64,000 nucleotides of DNA, taken from assembly GCF_003634825.1 (NCBI RefSeq), contig NZ_RBXD01000001.1, positions 2,068,501 to 2,132,500 on the forward strand, in the 5' to 3' direction. The first letter of the stretch is position 1; every line of letters begins with the position of its first letter. The stretch comes from Flavobacterium sp. 123 (GTDB lineage: Bacteria > Bacteroidota > Bacteroidia > Flavobacteriales > Flavobacteriaceae). The position numbers and the translations under genes are program-made. Positions 26,102 to 34,965 of this stretch are shown in pieces. The notes under the pieces are model-generated. The model was not told the DNA's origin. It did not search any database and saw nothing but the letters and a program-made list of their open reading frames with translations.

Positions 26102-26914
26102 ATGTGGGATAAAGTTCAAGAAACTGTTAGTTATATAAAAAGTAAAATTAATTCTGATCCAGAATACGGAGTTATTTTAGGTTCTGGTTTAGGTAGTTTT
26201 ACAGAGGAAATGAAAGTTGAATTTACTTTACCTTACAACGAAATTCCAAATTTTCCTGTTTCAACAGTTCAAGGTCATAAAGGGGCTTTGGTTTTTGGAA
26301 CAATCAAAGACAAGAAAGTTGTCGCTATGCAAGGAAGGTTTCATTTTTATGAAGGATATTCCATGAAAGAAGTTACTTTTCCAGTTCGTGTTATGAAGTA
26401 TTTAGGCGTCACAAAACTAATTGTATCAAATGCTTCTGGGGGCGTAAACCCTAATTATAGAGTAGGTTCTGTAGTTATTATCAAAGATCATATTAATATG
26501 GCACCAGAGCATCCTTTGCGTGGAAAAAACGATGAACGTTTTGGTCCTCGTTTTGTAAATATGAGTGAGCCATATTCTAGAAAAATGATTGCCAGAGCTA
26601 AAGAAATTGCAGTTGATTTAAATATAGAAGTTCACGAAGGAATTTATTTAGGATTGCAAGGTCCAACCTTTGAAACTTTGGCAGAATACCGAATGGTTAA
26701 AATTTTAGGTGCTGATTGTGTTGGTATGTCCACAGTGCCTGAAGTAATTGTGGCGCGTCATATGGATATAGAAACTTTTGGAATTTCAGTAATTACAGAT
26801 ATGGGTGATGAACACAATATAGATACTGTTTCTCATGACGAGGTTTTAGATGCTGCTAAAAAAGCAGAACCTGAAGTTAGAAAACTAATTAAGGAACTGA
26901 TTTTAAGAAATTAA
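26102..26914 (+). CDS. punA: Purine-nucleoside phosphorylase (inosine/guanosine type)
   Basis: A 270-residue cytosolic trimeric PNP of the NP-I family that cleaves purine (deoxy)nucleosides with phosphate for salvage. Landmarks are VILGSGLGSF (phosphate loop, 24-33), TVQGHKG (His loop), GRFHFYEGYSMKEVTFPVRVMKYLGV, SNASGG, the FETLAEYRM and MSTVPE ribose/base region, and ITDMGDEHN near the C-terminus. Length and motifs fit PunA rather than hexameric DeoD. The convergent hybrid kinase ends only 4 bp beyond, with no terminator in between. Confidence 0.95.
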   Translation: MWDKVQETVSYIKSKINSDPEYGVILGSGLGSFTEEMKVEFTLPYNEIPNFPVSTVQGHKGALVFGTIKDKKVVAMQGRFHFYEGYSMKEVTFPVRVMKYLGVTKLIVSNASGGVNPNYRVGSVVIIKDHINMAPEHPLRGKNDERFGPRFVNMSEPYSRKMIARAKEIAVDLNIEVHEGIYLGLQGPTFETLAEYRMVKILGADCVGMSTVPEVIVARHMDIETFGISVITDMGDEHNIDTVSHDEVLDAAKKAEPEVRKLIKELILRN

Positions 26915-26918
26915 ATCG

Positions 26919-29084
26919 TTAGATATATTTTGAAATTGTGGTATAGAAATCGTTCGGTACAAAAGGTTTTGTAATAACATCATTCATACCAAAAGATAAT
27001 AGCATTTCTCTGTTTTCGTGTAATGAAATGGCAGTAAGCGCAATTATAGGAGTTTCAGTGTCAAATTCTCTGATTTGTTTAGTGGCTACTGTTCCGTTAA
27101 TTCCTGGTAAATGCACATCCATGAGGATTAAGTCATATTTGTTGTTTCTTGCAGCCTCAATTGCATCTTCACCATTGTCGATTATTTCACAAAAAATATC
27201 TTTATTTTCAAGCATCTTCTTTGTAATCATTTGATTGATTTTGTTGTCTTCAATCAAAAGAATTTTTTTATTCGCTAACAAATCGGGATTAAATTTTTCT
27301 ACTTTCTTTTGTAGGACTACTGGAGCAGAACCAATTTTGAAGTGTAATTTGAATGAAAAAGTAGAGCCTTTCCCAACGGTGCTTTCTAGTTTTATATCCC
27401 CACCCAAAAGGGTAACTAACTTTTTGACGATAGTTAATCCAAGCCCAGTTCCTCCATATTTTCGATTGACTTCGATTGAACCTTGTGAAAAACTATCAAA
27501 AACAGTTTCTAATTTGTCTGCTGCTATTCCAATTCCGGTATCTACAATTTCAAAATAAATTAAAACATTCTTTCCTTCAGAGGATTCTAATTTAGTACGT
27601 ACTGTTACGGTTCCGTTTTTTGTAAACTTCAACGCATTGTTTATTAAATTCATGAATATTTGGGACAACCTAGTGGGGTCACCTATCAAATAATTAGGAA
27701 TAGCATTATCAATTTCAAGATTGAAATGGTTGTTGTTTATATGGGCTAGTTCTTTCAGAGAATTTTGAATGTTCTCTAATAATTCTTTTAAATTAAAAGG
27801 GATGTTTTCTATCTCAATTTTATTAGAATCCATCTTGTTTATTTCCAGAATTTCATTGATGAATTTGGTTAAATAATTTCCAGAAAATTCTAATGATTGC
27901 AAATAATTCAGTTGGGATTTTTTGGGTTTTTCTTCTAATAATAAGTGTGTAATTCCATTAATAGCATTCAATGGAGTACGGAGTTCGTGACTTACTGTTG
28001 ATAGAAATTCAGATCTAGCTTTAGAGGCTTTCTCAGCCTTGTTTTTAGCAATAATCAATTCATTATTTTTTTCTTTCAATAATAAATTGGATTCGTTTCG
28101 GATGATGTTGTTTTTATAAAGGGATAAACTCAATAAAGACAAGATAGTAATTAAGGCTATTGCCAAAATGTTAATCAGTTTGGAGTATTTATAGGTTTTT
28201 TGTTCCTCGCTTTTTTCTTTTTGTTTTTCAAGAGTTGTATTTAAAATTTGCTTTTGTTTGAATTTAGTAAAATCGTCTAAATTCGCTTTTGCACTATTCA
28301 TTTTATAAATATGGTCTTTCAATTGATAGTGCTCATCCAAGTAGGAATAAGCTCTGTCGAAATCTTTCTTTTCTTTATAGCTTTGGCTAAAGGCTAAAAT
28401 GATTTTTGATTTTTGCTCTAAATTAGTATTCTTTTCATTCATTTTTAGAGCGTTCTCTAAATAGTATAAAGCAGAATCGCTTATTTTTTGAATGTTTTTT
28501 ATAGTTCCTAATTGATAAAACGCTTCGGCTTTAATTTTAAGATTTTTCGAATTGTCTTGATTTTTTATTATCTTTTTGAAAGCATTAGCAGCCAAATCGT
28601 ATTTTTCATTGGTCTTGTATGCAATTCCTTTTTTTAGATTTAAAGACTCGGAGTTGTCCTTAATTTTTAATTTATAATAGATAAACTCAGAGGTGTCAAA
28701 ATAAATTTTGGCAAGAGTATAATTTTCTTTTTTGATATTGATTAACCCTAGATAGTAATAAGTAGCCGCCAAGGTTGAAGTAGGAGGTACGTTTTTAAGA
28801 AGGAAAGCACTTTTATGGAAGTATTTGTCTGCATTTACAAAGGAATTTTTGTCAAAATAAATTCTTCCTAACTTATAAAAAAGAGCAGATTGAGCGCCTA
28901 TAGAACTGTTTTTTCGGCTAAAAGTTATCGCTTTTTGAATGTAAAACTCCGCATTTTTTGGATTGCTAACTTTGATGTTATATCCTGCTAAATTAGAATA
29001 AAAGGCTATACTATCTGTTTTCTTTTCAGTTTGAGAATACAGATGAGAATTTAAAAAAACTATAAAAATGAAAAAGTATTTCAT
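26919..29084 (-). CDS. TPR-containing hybrid histidine kinase with receiver domain
   Basis: A 721-residue protein. The signal peptide ends near YSQTEK (18-20). TPR-like helical repeats form a periplasmic sensor (about 25-285; AEFYIQKAITF, ADKYFHKSAFLL). A transmembrane helix (about 303-323) leads to a coiled coil and DHp domain with His366 (STVSHELRTPLNAI). HATPase_c shows DNALKFTKNG, DTGIGI and GGTGLGLTIVKKL. The C-terminal receiver has Asp656 in LMDVHLPGING. Phosphorelay within one chain is expected. It starts 6 bp after gap, an unusual pairing that implies cotranscription. The final output partner is not identified here. Confidence 0.93.
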   Translation of the reverse strand: MKYFFIFIVFLNSHLYSQTEKKTDSIAFYSNLAGYNIKVSNPKNAEFYIQKAITFSRKNSSIGAQSALFYKLGRIYFDKNSFVNADKYFHKSAFLLKNVPPTSTLAATYYYLGLINIKKENYTLAKIYFDTSEFIYYKLKIKDNSESLNLKKGIAYKTNEKYDLAANAFKKIIKNQDNSKNLKIKAEAFYQLGTIKNIQKISDSALYYLENALKMNEKNTNLEQKSKIILAFSQSYKEKKDFDRAYSYLDEHYQLKDHIYKMNSAKANLDDFTKFKQKQILNTTLEKQKEKSEEQKTYKYSKLINILAIALITILSLLSLSLYKNNIIRNESNLLLKEKNNELIIAKNKAEKASKARSEFLSTVSHELRTPLNAINGITHLLLEEKPKKSQLNYLQSLEFSGNYLTKFINEILEINKMDSNKIEIENIPFNLKELLENIQNSLKELAHINNNHFNLEIDNAIPNYLIGDPTRLSQIFMNLINNALKFTKNGTVTVRTKLESSEGKNVLIYFEIVDTGIGIAADKLETVFDSFSQGSIEVNRKYGGTGLGLTIVKKLVTLLGGDIKLESTVGKGSTFSFKLHFKIGSAPVVLQKKVEKFNPDLLANKKILLIEDNKINQMITKKMLENKDIFCEIIDNGEDAIEAARNNKYDLILMDVHLPGINGTVATKQIREFDTETPIIALTAISLHENREMLLSFGMNDVITKPFVPNDFYTTISKYI

Positions 29085-29090
29085 TTACAA

Positions 29091-30104
29091 TTAATTTTTT
29101 TCAATTTTGTTTGCACTAGTCAGTAGTATTAAATCGATAAGACGTGATGAATATCCAATTTCATTATCATACCAGCCAACTACTTTTACCATTTTATCAA
29201 TTACTGAGGTAAGCTGAGCATCAAATATACAAGAATTTCTGTTACCAATCACATCTACGGACACGATAGGATCTTCAGTATAATCTAATATTTGTTTTAA
29301 ATTTGTTTGTGATGCTAATTTGAATGCAGCATTTATCTCTTCAATAGTAACCACCCGTTTTACATTGAATGTAATGTCAGTCAAAGACCCATCAGGAACG
29401 GGAACACGAATACCACAACCGCCTATTTTATTTTGTAATTTAGGAAATATTTTTGTCAAAGCTTTAGCTGCTCCAGTTGTTGTTGGAACAATTGATTGAC
29501 TAGCTCCTCTTGCTCTACGCAAATCTTTATGCGGTTGGTCATGAAGACTTTGGTCTGTTGTAAAAGAGTGAATAGTAGTAATATAGGCTTGTTCAATACC
29601 GCAAAGCTCATCGATTATTTTTATCATTGGAGCGGCATTATTTGTGGTGCAACTTGCATTTGACAGTATCGTTTCTGTTCCGTCAAGAATATTCTCATTT
29701 ACACCTAAAACAACAGTTTTTATGCTGTCAACTTCTGATGGAGCAGAAAGGATTACTTTTTTGGCTCCAGCCAAAATATGACCATTTAACTCTTCAAAGG
29801 TTTTGTATTTCCCTGTAGATTCAATTACATAATCAATCGAATTACTTTTCCAGTCTAAGTTTGAAATGTTTTTTTCGTGAAAAAACAAAAACGGTTTTCC
29901 ATCTACATTAATTCCTGTTTCATCATGACTGACTACATACGGTAAAACACCATGTATGCTGTCATATTTTACAAGATGAGCCATGGTTTTATTGTCCGCA
30001 ATATCATTTATGGCAATTACTTCGATGCTGGGATGGTTTAAAAGTAATCGAAACAGATTTCGTCCAATTCTTCCAAAACCATTTATGGCAATTCTTGTTT
30101 TCAA
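29091..30104 (-). CDS. gap: Glyceraldehyde-3-phosphate dehydrogenase, type I
   Basis: A 337-residue cytosolic glycolytic/gluconeogenic enzyme. The Rossmann fold starts IAINGFGRIGRN. Catalytic Cys152 is in SNASCTTNNAAPM and His179 in TTIHSFTTDQ; WYDNEIGYSSRL is near the end. The start codon is TTG: the conserved N-terminus MKTRIAING begins there, an in-frame stop lies six codons upstream, and no ATG is available. A hairpin leader repeat ends 8 nt before it. The sequence is somewhat unlike the main phosphorylating Gap of flavobacteria as I remember it, so this may be a second paralogue. It is cotranscribed with the hybrid kinase. Confidence 0.92.
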   Translation of the reverse strand: MKTRIAINGFGRIGRNLFRLLLNHPSIEVIAINDIADNKTMAHLVKYDSIHGVLPYVVSHDETGINVDGKPFLFFHEKNISNLDWKSNSIDYVIESTGKYKTFEELNGHILAGAKKVILSAPSEVDSIKTVVLGVNENILDGTETILSNASCTTNNAAPMIKIIDELCGIEQAYITTIHSFTTDQSLHDQPHKDLRRARGASQSIVPTTTGAAKALTKIFPKLQNKIGGCGIRVPVPDGSLTDITFNVKRVVTIEEINAAFKLASQTNLKQILDYTEDPIVSVDVIGNRNSCIFDAQLTSVIDKMVKVVGWYDNEIGYSSRLIDLILLTSANKIEKN

Positions 30105-30108
30105 TTTT

Positions 30109-30164
30109 TTGTGTTTAAAGTTTTAGGTCTAAAGTTTCAAGTTGAGTAACCTTAAACTTGAAAC
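30109..30164 (-). repeat. Hairpin leader repeat upstream of gap
   Basis: On the reverse strand, the perfect arms GTTTCAAGTT and AACTTGAAAC (30164-30155 and 30143-30134) are followed by ACTTTAAAC, ending 8 nt before the TTG start. Confidence 0.7.
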
Positions 30165-30169
30165 AGTTT

Positions 30170-31039
30170 TTAAAGAATATGTTTTTGTGCTTTATAAGAA
30201 GAGCGAACAAGCGGTCCGCTTTCAACATGTCTAAAGCCTAATTCTAAACCGAATTTTTCGTATTTAGCAAATTGTTCAGGTGTTATAAATTCTTTTACTG
30301 GCAAATGTTTTTTACTAGGTTGTAAATATTGACCAATGGTTACAATATCTACATTCGCTTCGTATAAATCCCGCATGGTTTGAAAAACTTCTTCTTCTTC
30401 TTCACCTAAACCAAGCATAATTCCAGATTTTGTTCTATTAATTCCTTTTTCTTTTAGGTATCTTAAAACTTCTAAACTACGATCATATTTTGCTTGTATA
30501 CGAACTTCACGTGTCAACCTGCGCACTGTTTCAACATTATGCGAAACAACTTCAGGATTAGCTTCAACAATACGGTCTATATTTCTTTCGATTCCTTGAA
30601 AATCAGGAATCAAAGTTTCAAGAGTTGTGTTAGGATTCATTCTTCTGATGGCTTTTACGGTTTCTATCCAAATGATAGAACCACCATCTTTAAGATCATC
30701 TCTGTCAACACTTGTAATTACAGCATGTTTGATATTCATTATTTTTATAGAACGCGCCACTTTTTCGGGTTCATCCCAATCTACAGTTTCTGGTCTTCCA
30801 GTTTTTACCCCACAAAAACCACAAGATCGGGTACATACATTTCCTAAAATCATAAATGTGGCTGTTCCTTCTCCCCAACATTCACCCATGTTCGGGCAAC
30901 TTCCAGAAGTACAAATAGTATTTAAGCTATATTTATCAACTAAGCCACGAAGCTCAGTATATTTTTGACCAATCGGGAGTTTCACTTTTAGCCATTTTGG
31001 TTTTCCTACGGCTAATGTAGTATCTAAAACAGTTTCCAT
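30170..31039 (-). CDS. lipA: Lipoyl synthase
   Basis: A 289-residue radical SAM enzyme that inserts two sulfurs into octanoyl groups on lipoyl carrier proteins. The auxiliary cluster ligands Cys43, Cys48 and Cys54 lie in [12 protein letters not shown]. The radical SAM CxxxCxxC is CTRSCGFC (69-76). The conserved C-terminal serine motif is RSSYKA. All iron-sulfur ligands are present. It has its own -7 box (TATCTTTG) about 20 bp upstream and lies just before gap on the same strand. Confidence 0.98.
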   Translation of the reverse strand: METVLDTTLAVGKPKWLKVKLPIGQKYTELRGLVDKYSLNTICTSGSCPNMGECWGEGTATFMILGNVCTRSCGFCGVKTGRPETVDWDEPEKVARSIKIMNIKHAVITSVDRDDLKDGGSIIWIETVKAIRRMNPNTTLETLIPDFQGIERNIDRIVEANPEVVSHNVETVRRLTREVRIQAKYDRSLEVLRYLKEKGINRTKSGIMLGLGEEEEEVFQTMRDLYEANVDIVTIGQYLQPSKKHLPVKEFITPEQFAKYEKFGLELGFRHVESGPLVRSSYKAQKHIL

Positions 31040-31061
31040 AAAATCATTTTTTTTCGAATGG

Positions 31062-31069
31062 CAAAGATA
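31062..31069 (-). promoter_or_regulatory. -7 promoter box of lipA
   Basis: Reverse-strand TATCTTTG followed by CC, the same extended form as at argS; 22 bp before the ATG. Confidence 0.5.
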
Positions 31070-31179
31070 ATGAAAGTTGATTTAAGAAAGCAGAAATTAG
31101 GGTGTAGGATTTTGTTTTTAAGAAATGATTTGTTGTAATAATTAACTGTATCCCATAAAGTCAAAAATGTAAAAAGTCT

Positions 31180-31187
31180 TAAATTTG
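31180..31187 (+). promoter_or_regulatory. -7 promoter box of the M48 peptidase gene
   Basis: TAAATTTG located 19 bp before the ATG; no TTG at the standard distance. Confidence 0.5.
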
Positions 31188-31206
31188 GTCAATAAAATTA
31201 AAAAAG

Positions 31207-32055
31207 ATGAAAAATAAATCGTTACTGTTCAGTATAGCTTTTGTTACTATTGGTTTTTTAAATGCTAATGCCCAAATTAATTTTGGCGAAAAAGCACTTG
31301 GTGCAGTTCAAAAAGGAGTTGCTGGATTTACTTTTAGCAATGCTGATGCAGCAGCTTTATCTAAAGCAGCTGTAGATAAAATGGATGCAGAGCATACTAT
31401 TGCCGGTCCAAAAGATCCGTATGCTATTAGGCTTAATAAAGTTTTTGGGAAACACACTCAAGGAGACGGATTTATATTAAACTATAAAGTTTATATCTTA
31501 AAAGAAGTTAATGCATTTGCAACAGCGGATGGAAGTGTTCGCGTTTATTCTGGATTGATGGATATTATGGATGATAACGAATTATTAGCTGTTATTGGTC
31601 ATGAAATAGGGCATGTTGCAAATCATGATTCGCAGGATGCTATGAAAGCAGCTTACAAAAAAGAAGCGTTAATCGATGCGGTTGCTTCACAATCTAATAA
31701 AGTGGCAGCACTTACGGATAGTCAATTAGCAAAGTTGGGAAGTACAATGCTTGATAGTAAACATAGTAGAAAGCAAGAATCTGAAGCAGATGAGTACTCT
31801 TATAATTTTATGAAAAAAAACGGATACGATGTAAATGCTGTTTCTTCCGCTTTTTCTATTCTAGCTAAGATGAGTGAAGGAAGTGAGGCTTCCTTTTTAG
31901 ATAAAATGATGAGTTCTCATCCCGATTCAAAAGAGAGAGCTGAATTAGCCAAAGAGAGAGCTGAAAAAGATGGTTTGTATAAACCTTATGTGAAACAAAA
32001 GAAAATAACTCCAGTACTTAAAACTTCTAAAAAAAGCACTAAAAAGAAAAAGTAA
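31207..32055 (+). CDS. Secreted M48-family metalloprotease
   Basis: A 282-residue protein. The signal peptide is cleaved near ANAQ (20-23), with no lipobox. The zinc-binding HExxH is HEIGH (132-136) and the third ligand is in ESEAD (191-195). This is the M48 pattern also seen in BepA/LoiP-type periplasmic proteases that degrade misfolded envelope proteins. There is no TPR extension as in BepA; the C-terminus is a short basic tail (KKSTKKKK). It probably acts in the periplasm on envelope quality control, by analogy. It has its own promoter box and terminator. Confidence 0.9.
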   Translation: MKNKSLLFSIAFVTIGFLNANAQINFGEKALGAVQKGVAGFTFSNADAAALSKAAVDKMDAEHTIAGPKDPYAIRLNKVFGKHTQGDGFILNYKVYILKEVNAFATADGSVRVYSGLMDIMDDNELLAVIGHEIGHVANHDSQDAMKAAYKKEALIDAVASQSNKVAALTDSQLAKLGSTMLDSKHSRKQESEADEYSYNFMKKNGYDVNAVSSAFSILAKMSEGSEASFLDKMMSSHPDSKERAELAKERAEKDGLYKPYVKQKKITPVLKTSKKSTKKKK

Positions 32056-32073
32056 TACCACTAAATGTAACAA

Positions 32074-32105
32074 AAAAGCAGAACCTTAGAGTTCTGCTTT
32101 TTTTA
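32074..32105. terminator. Bidirectional terminator between the M48 gene and the sigma factor gene
   Basis: AAAAGCAGAAC / GTTCTGCTTTT (32074-32084 with 32091-32101), loop CTTAGA, flanked by A and T tracts. Confidence 0.93.
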
Positions 32106-32123
32106 TTTACTTGTAATTCATTA

Positions 32124-32675
32124 TTATCTTCTGTTTTGAATAATTTCAGCTAATAATTTTTTTGCCCGAAGAAGTTTAATCTTCACATTACTTAAAGGCT
32201 CATCAATTTTAGTCGCAATTTCTTGATAACTTAATTCTTGAAAATACCGCATCTGAATTACTTCTTGGTAATGCGGTTTCAACTCTTTTATAAATTGAAG
32301 TAGCTGTGAAAGGTTTTGCTCCGTAATTAATTCGTCTTCGGCAGATGGAGTAGTGTCAGCAATATTATAGGCTTGCTGGTCTTCTTGATCCGTAATTTCG
32401 ATAAAAAGATTTGTTTTTCTTTTTCGCAATAAATCAATATGAACATTTTTTGCAATAGCAATAAGCCAGGTATTAAACTGAAATTCTGGATTATAGGTTG
32501 CTATTTTGTCAAAGGCTTTAGAGAATGTTTCAATAGTAATATCCTCAGCATTGGTTTCATTTTCGGTGCGTTGCAGCATGAAGCCATACACTTCATTCCA
32601 ATAATAATCTAATAGAAAAGTAAAGGCAACTTGGTCTCCTTGTTTTGCTTTTTCTATTTGTTTTTTTATTTCCAA
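32124..32675 (-). CDS. ECF-type RNA polymerase sigma factor
   Basis: A 183-residue sigma-70 family protein. Region 2 is about 10-95 (FTFLLDYYWNEVYGFMLQ, AEDITIETFSKAFDKI, FNTWLIAIAKNVHIDLLRKRK). Region 4 is about 115-180 (YQEVIQMRYFQELSYQEIATKIDEPLSNVKIKL, as two blocks). There is no region 3, as in ECF sigmas. The start is TTG, and it overlaps the last 10 bp of the glycosyltransferase gene; no ATG is available before residue 33. No anti-sigma factor is adjacent. Translational coupling to the glycosyltransferase is likely. Confidence 0.88.
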   Translation of the reverse strand: MEIKKQIEKAKQGDQVAFTFLLDYYWNEVYGFMLQRTENETNAEDITIETFSKAFDKIATYNPEFQFNTWLIAIAKNVHIDLLRKRKTNLFIEITDQEDQQAYNIADTTPSAEDELITEQNLSQLLQFIKELKPHYQEVIQMRYFQELSYQEIATKIDEPLSNVKIKLLRAKKLLAEIIQNRR

Positions 32676-33772
32676 TGTACTGGTTTTGAGAAGATATTAG
32701 TTATAAAGATATTAATTTGTGTGAATATCAATACTATTTCAACTATTGGAAACCAAAATTTAATGTCATTCTCTTTTAATTTGCCTGCTGAAAACCCTAC
32801 AACAACCCAAGCTACAATATATCTAGTCAATAGTAAGCTTAATACTAAAATCCATTGAAATTGGAATGCTAACAATAAAGCAGCTAGTAAAATGAATAAT
32901 AATTGGGAACAATAAAATAATCCCAATTGTAATTTATCAAAGGGTTTGTAATAATTTGCAGTAGCAACATGCCTTCTTTTTTGAGTAAAAAATTCTTTGA
33001 AAGATGTTTTTGGTTTCGAAAGAGTAAAGCTCTCTGGAGTATATGCAATGGTTACGTTTTTGGCATTAGCAGCTTGATTGATGAATAAATCATCATCGCC
33101 AGAACGAACTTGAATATGTTCTATAAAACCATTTACGTTAAAAAATTCTTCTTTTTTATACCCCATGTTTCTTCCTACACCCATATAAGGATGTCCGGCT
33201 TTTGCCCAAGAAAAATATTGTATTGCGGTTAAAAGAGTTTCAAAACGGATTATTTTGTTCAAAAATGAGTTAGCAATTTTCTCATATTTTCCGTATCCTA
33301 AAACTATAGTTTTTTGCATTGTAAACTGCGAACTCATAGCTGTTATCCAATCTTTAGAAGTAGGATAACAATCAGCATCAGTAAACAAAAGATATTCTTT
33401 TTTTGCCGCTTTTATTCCAAGGGTTAAAGCATATTTTTTATTTCCCCAAAAAGCTTCGTTGTTTTCAACTTTTACCAGACGAATGTTCGGGTATTGTTTT
33501 TCAAATTCTTCGAAAACTGCCAATGTACCATCACTTGATGCATCATCAATTAGTACAATTTCAAAATCAGGATAATTCTGTTCCGCAAGAATCGGAATAA
33601 AATTAGCTACATTTTCTTCTTCATTTTTCGCGCATACAATAACGGATATCGGAATTCTTTTTGGTGTTATCTTTTGCGCTTTGGCGAAAGCAAATTTCCC
33701 AAAAATTCCCAGATAATAAGCTAGTTGTATGATAACTATTAAAACAAAAAAGTATAAAGTAATTGTAAGCAT
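32666..33772 (-). CDS. Membrane glycosyltransferase, family 2
   Basis: A 368-residue inner-membrane enzyme. An N-terminal helix (1-20) precedes a GT-A catalytic domain with VIVCAKNEEENV (45-56), DDASSDG (76-82) and FTDADCYP (the DxD metal site, near residue 133). A QxxRRH-like block, QKRRHVATANYY, follows. Two or three C-terminal transmembrane helices (about 285-365) end the protein. This resembles processive or lipid-linked GT2 enzymes in polysaccharide or glycolipid synthesis. Sugar and acceptor are unknown. It overlaps the sigma factor gene and has a full promoter. Confidence 0.88.
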   Translation of the reverse strand: MLTITLYFFVLIVIIQLAYYLGIFGKFAFAKAQKITPKRIPISVIVCAKNEEENVANFIPILAEQNYPDFEIVLIDDASSDGTLAVFEEFEKQYPNIRLVKVENNEAFWGNKKYALTLGIKAAKKEYLLFTDADCYPTSKDWITAMSSQFTMQKTIVLGYGKYEKIANSFLNKIIRFETLLTAIQYFSWAKAGHPYMGVGRNMGYKKEEFFNVNGFIEHIQVRSGDDDLFINQAANAKNVTIAYTPESFTLSKPKTSFKEFFTQKRRHVATANYYKPFDKLQLGLFYCSQLLFILLAALLLAFQFQWILVLSLLLTRYIVAWVVVGFSAGKLKENDIKFWFPIVEIVLIFTQINIFITNIFSKPVHWK

Positions 33773-33800
33773 TTGAGTTTTATGTCTTTTAAATCGAGTG

Positions 33801-33830
33801 CAAAGGTAATTATGAATTGTTAAATTTCAA
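33801..33830 (-). promoter_or_regulatory. Promoter of the GT2-sigma factor pair
   Basis: On the reverse strand: TTG (33830-33828), 19 bp, TACCTTTG (33808-33801). Both elements and the spacing match the flavobacterial consensus. Confidence 0.75.
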
Positions 33831-33902
33831 TACGCAATGAGAATTACTTTTATGATTTTGCTATTTCATTGATTGAGGAACTATCATGAATGTTTTTTAT
33901 AT

Positions 33903-34916
33903 TTAAATTATATTCACTTCGGCTTCAATATCAATTCCAAAGGTTTTTAAAACGGTTTCTTGAACATGTTTTGAAATGTCAAGAATTTCTTTTCCAGTTG
34001 CACCACCATAATTAACTAGAACTAAGGCTTGGTTTTTATGTATACCTGCATTTCCAAAACGTTTTCCTTTTAGACCAGCTTGTTCTATCAACCAACCTGC
34101 AGGAACTTTTACTTCTGTTTCGGAAACTTCATAATACTTCATTTCTGGAAATTTCTGATGAATTTTTTCGAAATCAGATTTCAAAATTATAGGATTTTTA
34201 AAGAAACTGCCGCTGTTTCCAAGTTCTTTTGGGTCTGGTAATTTGCTTTTTCTGATAGCAATTACAGCATTACTAACGTCTTTTAATGTTGGGTTGATAA
34301 TGTTGTTATTAGTCAATTCACCCATAATATCTCCGTATGAAGTGTTGATTTTATGGTTTCGTTTAGTCAGTTTAAAAACTACTGATGTAATGATATATTG
34401 ATCTTTAGCGTCATTTTTGAAAACACTTTCTCGGTAACCAAAATGGCATTCTTGATTTGTAAAAGTTTTTGTTTCTTGATTTTCAATTGTAATTGCCTCA
34501 CATGAAACAAAGGTGTCTTTTATTTCAGTACCGTAAGCGCCAATATTTTGAACAGGAGTTGTGCCTACGTTTCCAGGAATAAGGGACATGTTTTCTAATC
34601 CACCAAAATTTTGGTCAATTGTCCAAAGTACAAATTCATGCCAATTTTCACCAGCCTGACTTTCTACCCAAACAAAATCTTCGTCTTCTTTTACTACTTT
34701 TTTACCTTTCAAATCGACATGAATCACTAAGGCTTCAATATCTTTTGTTAATAGCATATTGCTACCTCCACCTAAAATAAATTTTTTATTAGATTTATTT
34801 TCTTCTAAAATAGCCCTTAAGTCTTGAATTGATTGTACTGCTACAAATTGTTTTGCTTTGGCTTCAATGCCAAATGTATTGAAGTTTTTTAAAGAAAAAT
34901 TATTTAGTAGTTCCAT
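33903..34916 (-). CDS. murB: UDP-N-acetylenolpyruvoylglucosamine reductase
   Basis: A 337-residue FAD enzyme that makes UDP-MurNAc in peptidoglycan synthesis. FAD-binding motifs are visible (LGGGSNMLLT, PGNVGTTPVQNIGAYG). The catalytic serine lies in GNSGSFFKNP, and the C-terminal acid in the region ending IDIEAEVNII. Length and the Tyr/Ser arrangement fit type I MurB, as in E. coli. It is the last gene of a run with asnB, a GT4 enzyme, DUF2461 and the thioredoxin-rhodanese gene, but a -7 box in the 49-bp gap suggests it can also be expressed alone. Confidence 0.95.
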   Translation of the reverse strand: MELLNNFSLKNFNTFGIEAKAKQFVAVQSIQDLRAILEENKSNKKFILGGGSNMLLTKDIEALVIHVDLKGKKVVKEDEDFVWVESQAGENWHEFVLWTIDQNFGGLENMSLIPGNVGTTPVQNIGAYGTEIKDTFVSCEAITIENQETKTFTNQECHFGYRESVFKNDAKDQYIITSVVFKLTKRNHKINTSYGDIMGELTNNNIINPTLKDVSNAVIAIRKSKLPDPKELGNSGSFFKNPIILKSDFEKIHQKFPEMKYYEVSETEVKVPAGWLIEQAGLKGKRFGNAGIHKNQALVLVNYGGATGKEILDISKHVQETVLKTFGIDIEAEVNII

Positions 34917-34953
34917 AAAAGAAAGTGCTTTTTTTAGGTTTTTATTTCGGAAT

Positions 34954-34961
34954 CAAAAGTA
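34954..34961 (-). promoter_or_regulatory. Possible internal -7 box of murB
   Basis: Reverse-strand TACTTTTG in the asnB-murB gap, 37 bp before the murB ATG; no -33 TTG. Confidence 0.35.
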
Positions 34962-34965
34962 AGGA

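Noticed and set aside
22674..29084. Mobile or defence island in the signalling-rich stretch
   Set aside because: Base composition is uniform, and the stretch includes housekeeping genes (punA, gap); no integrase, transposase, nuclease-helicase or toxin pair was found.
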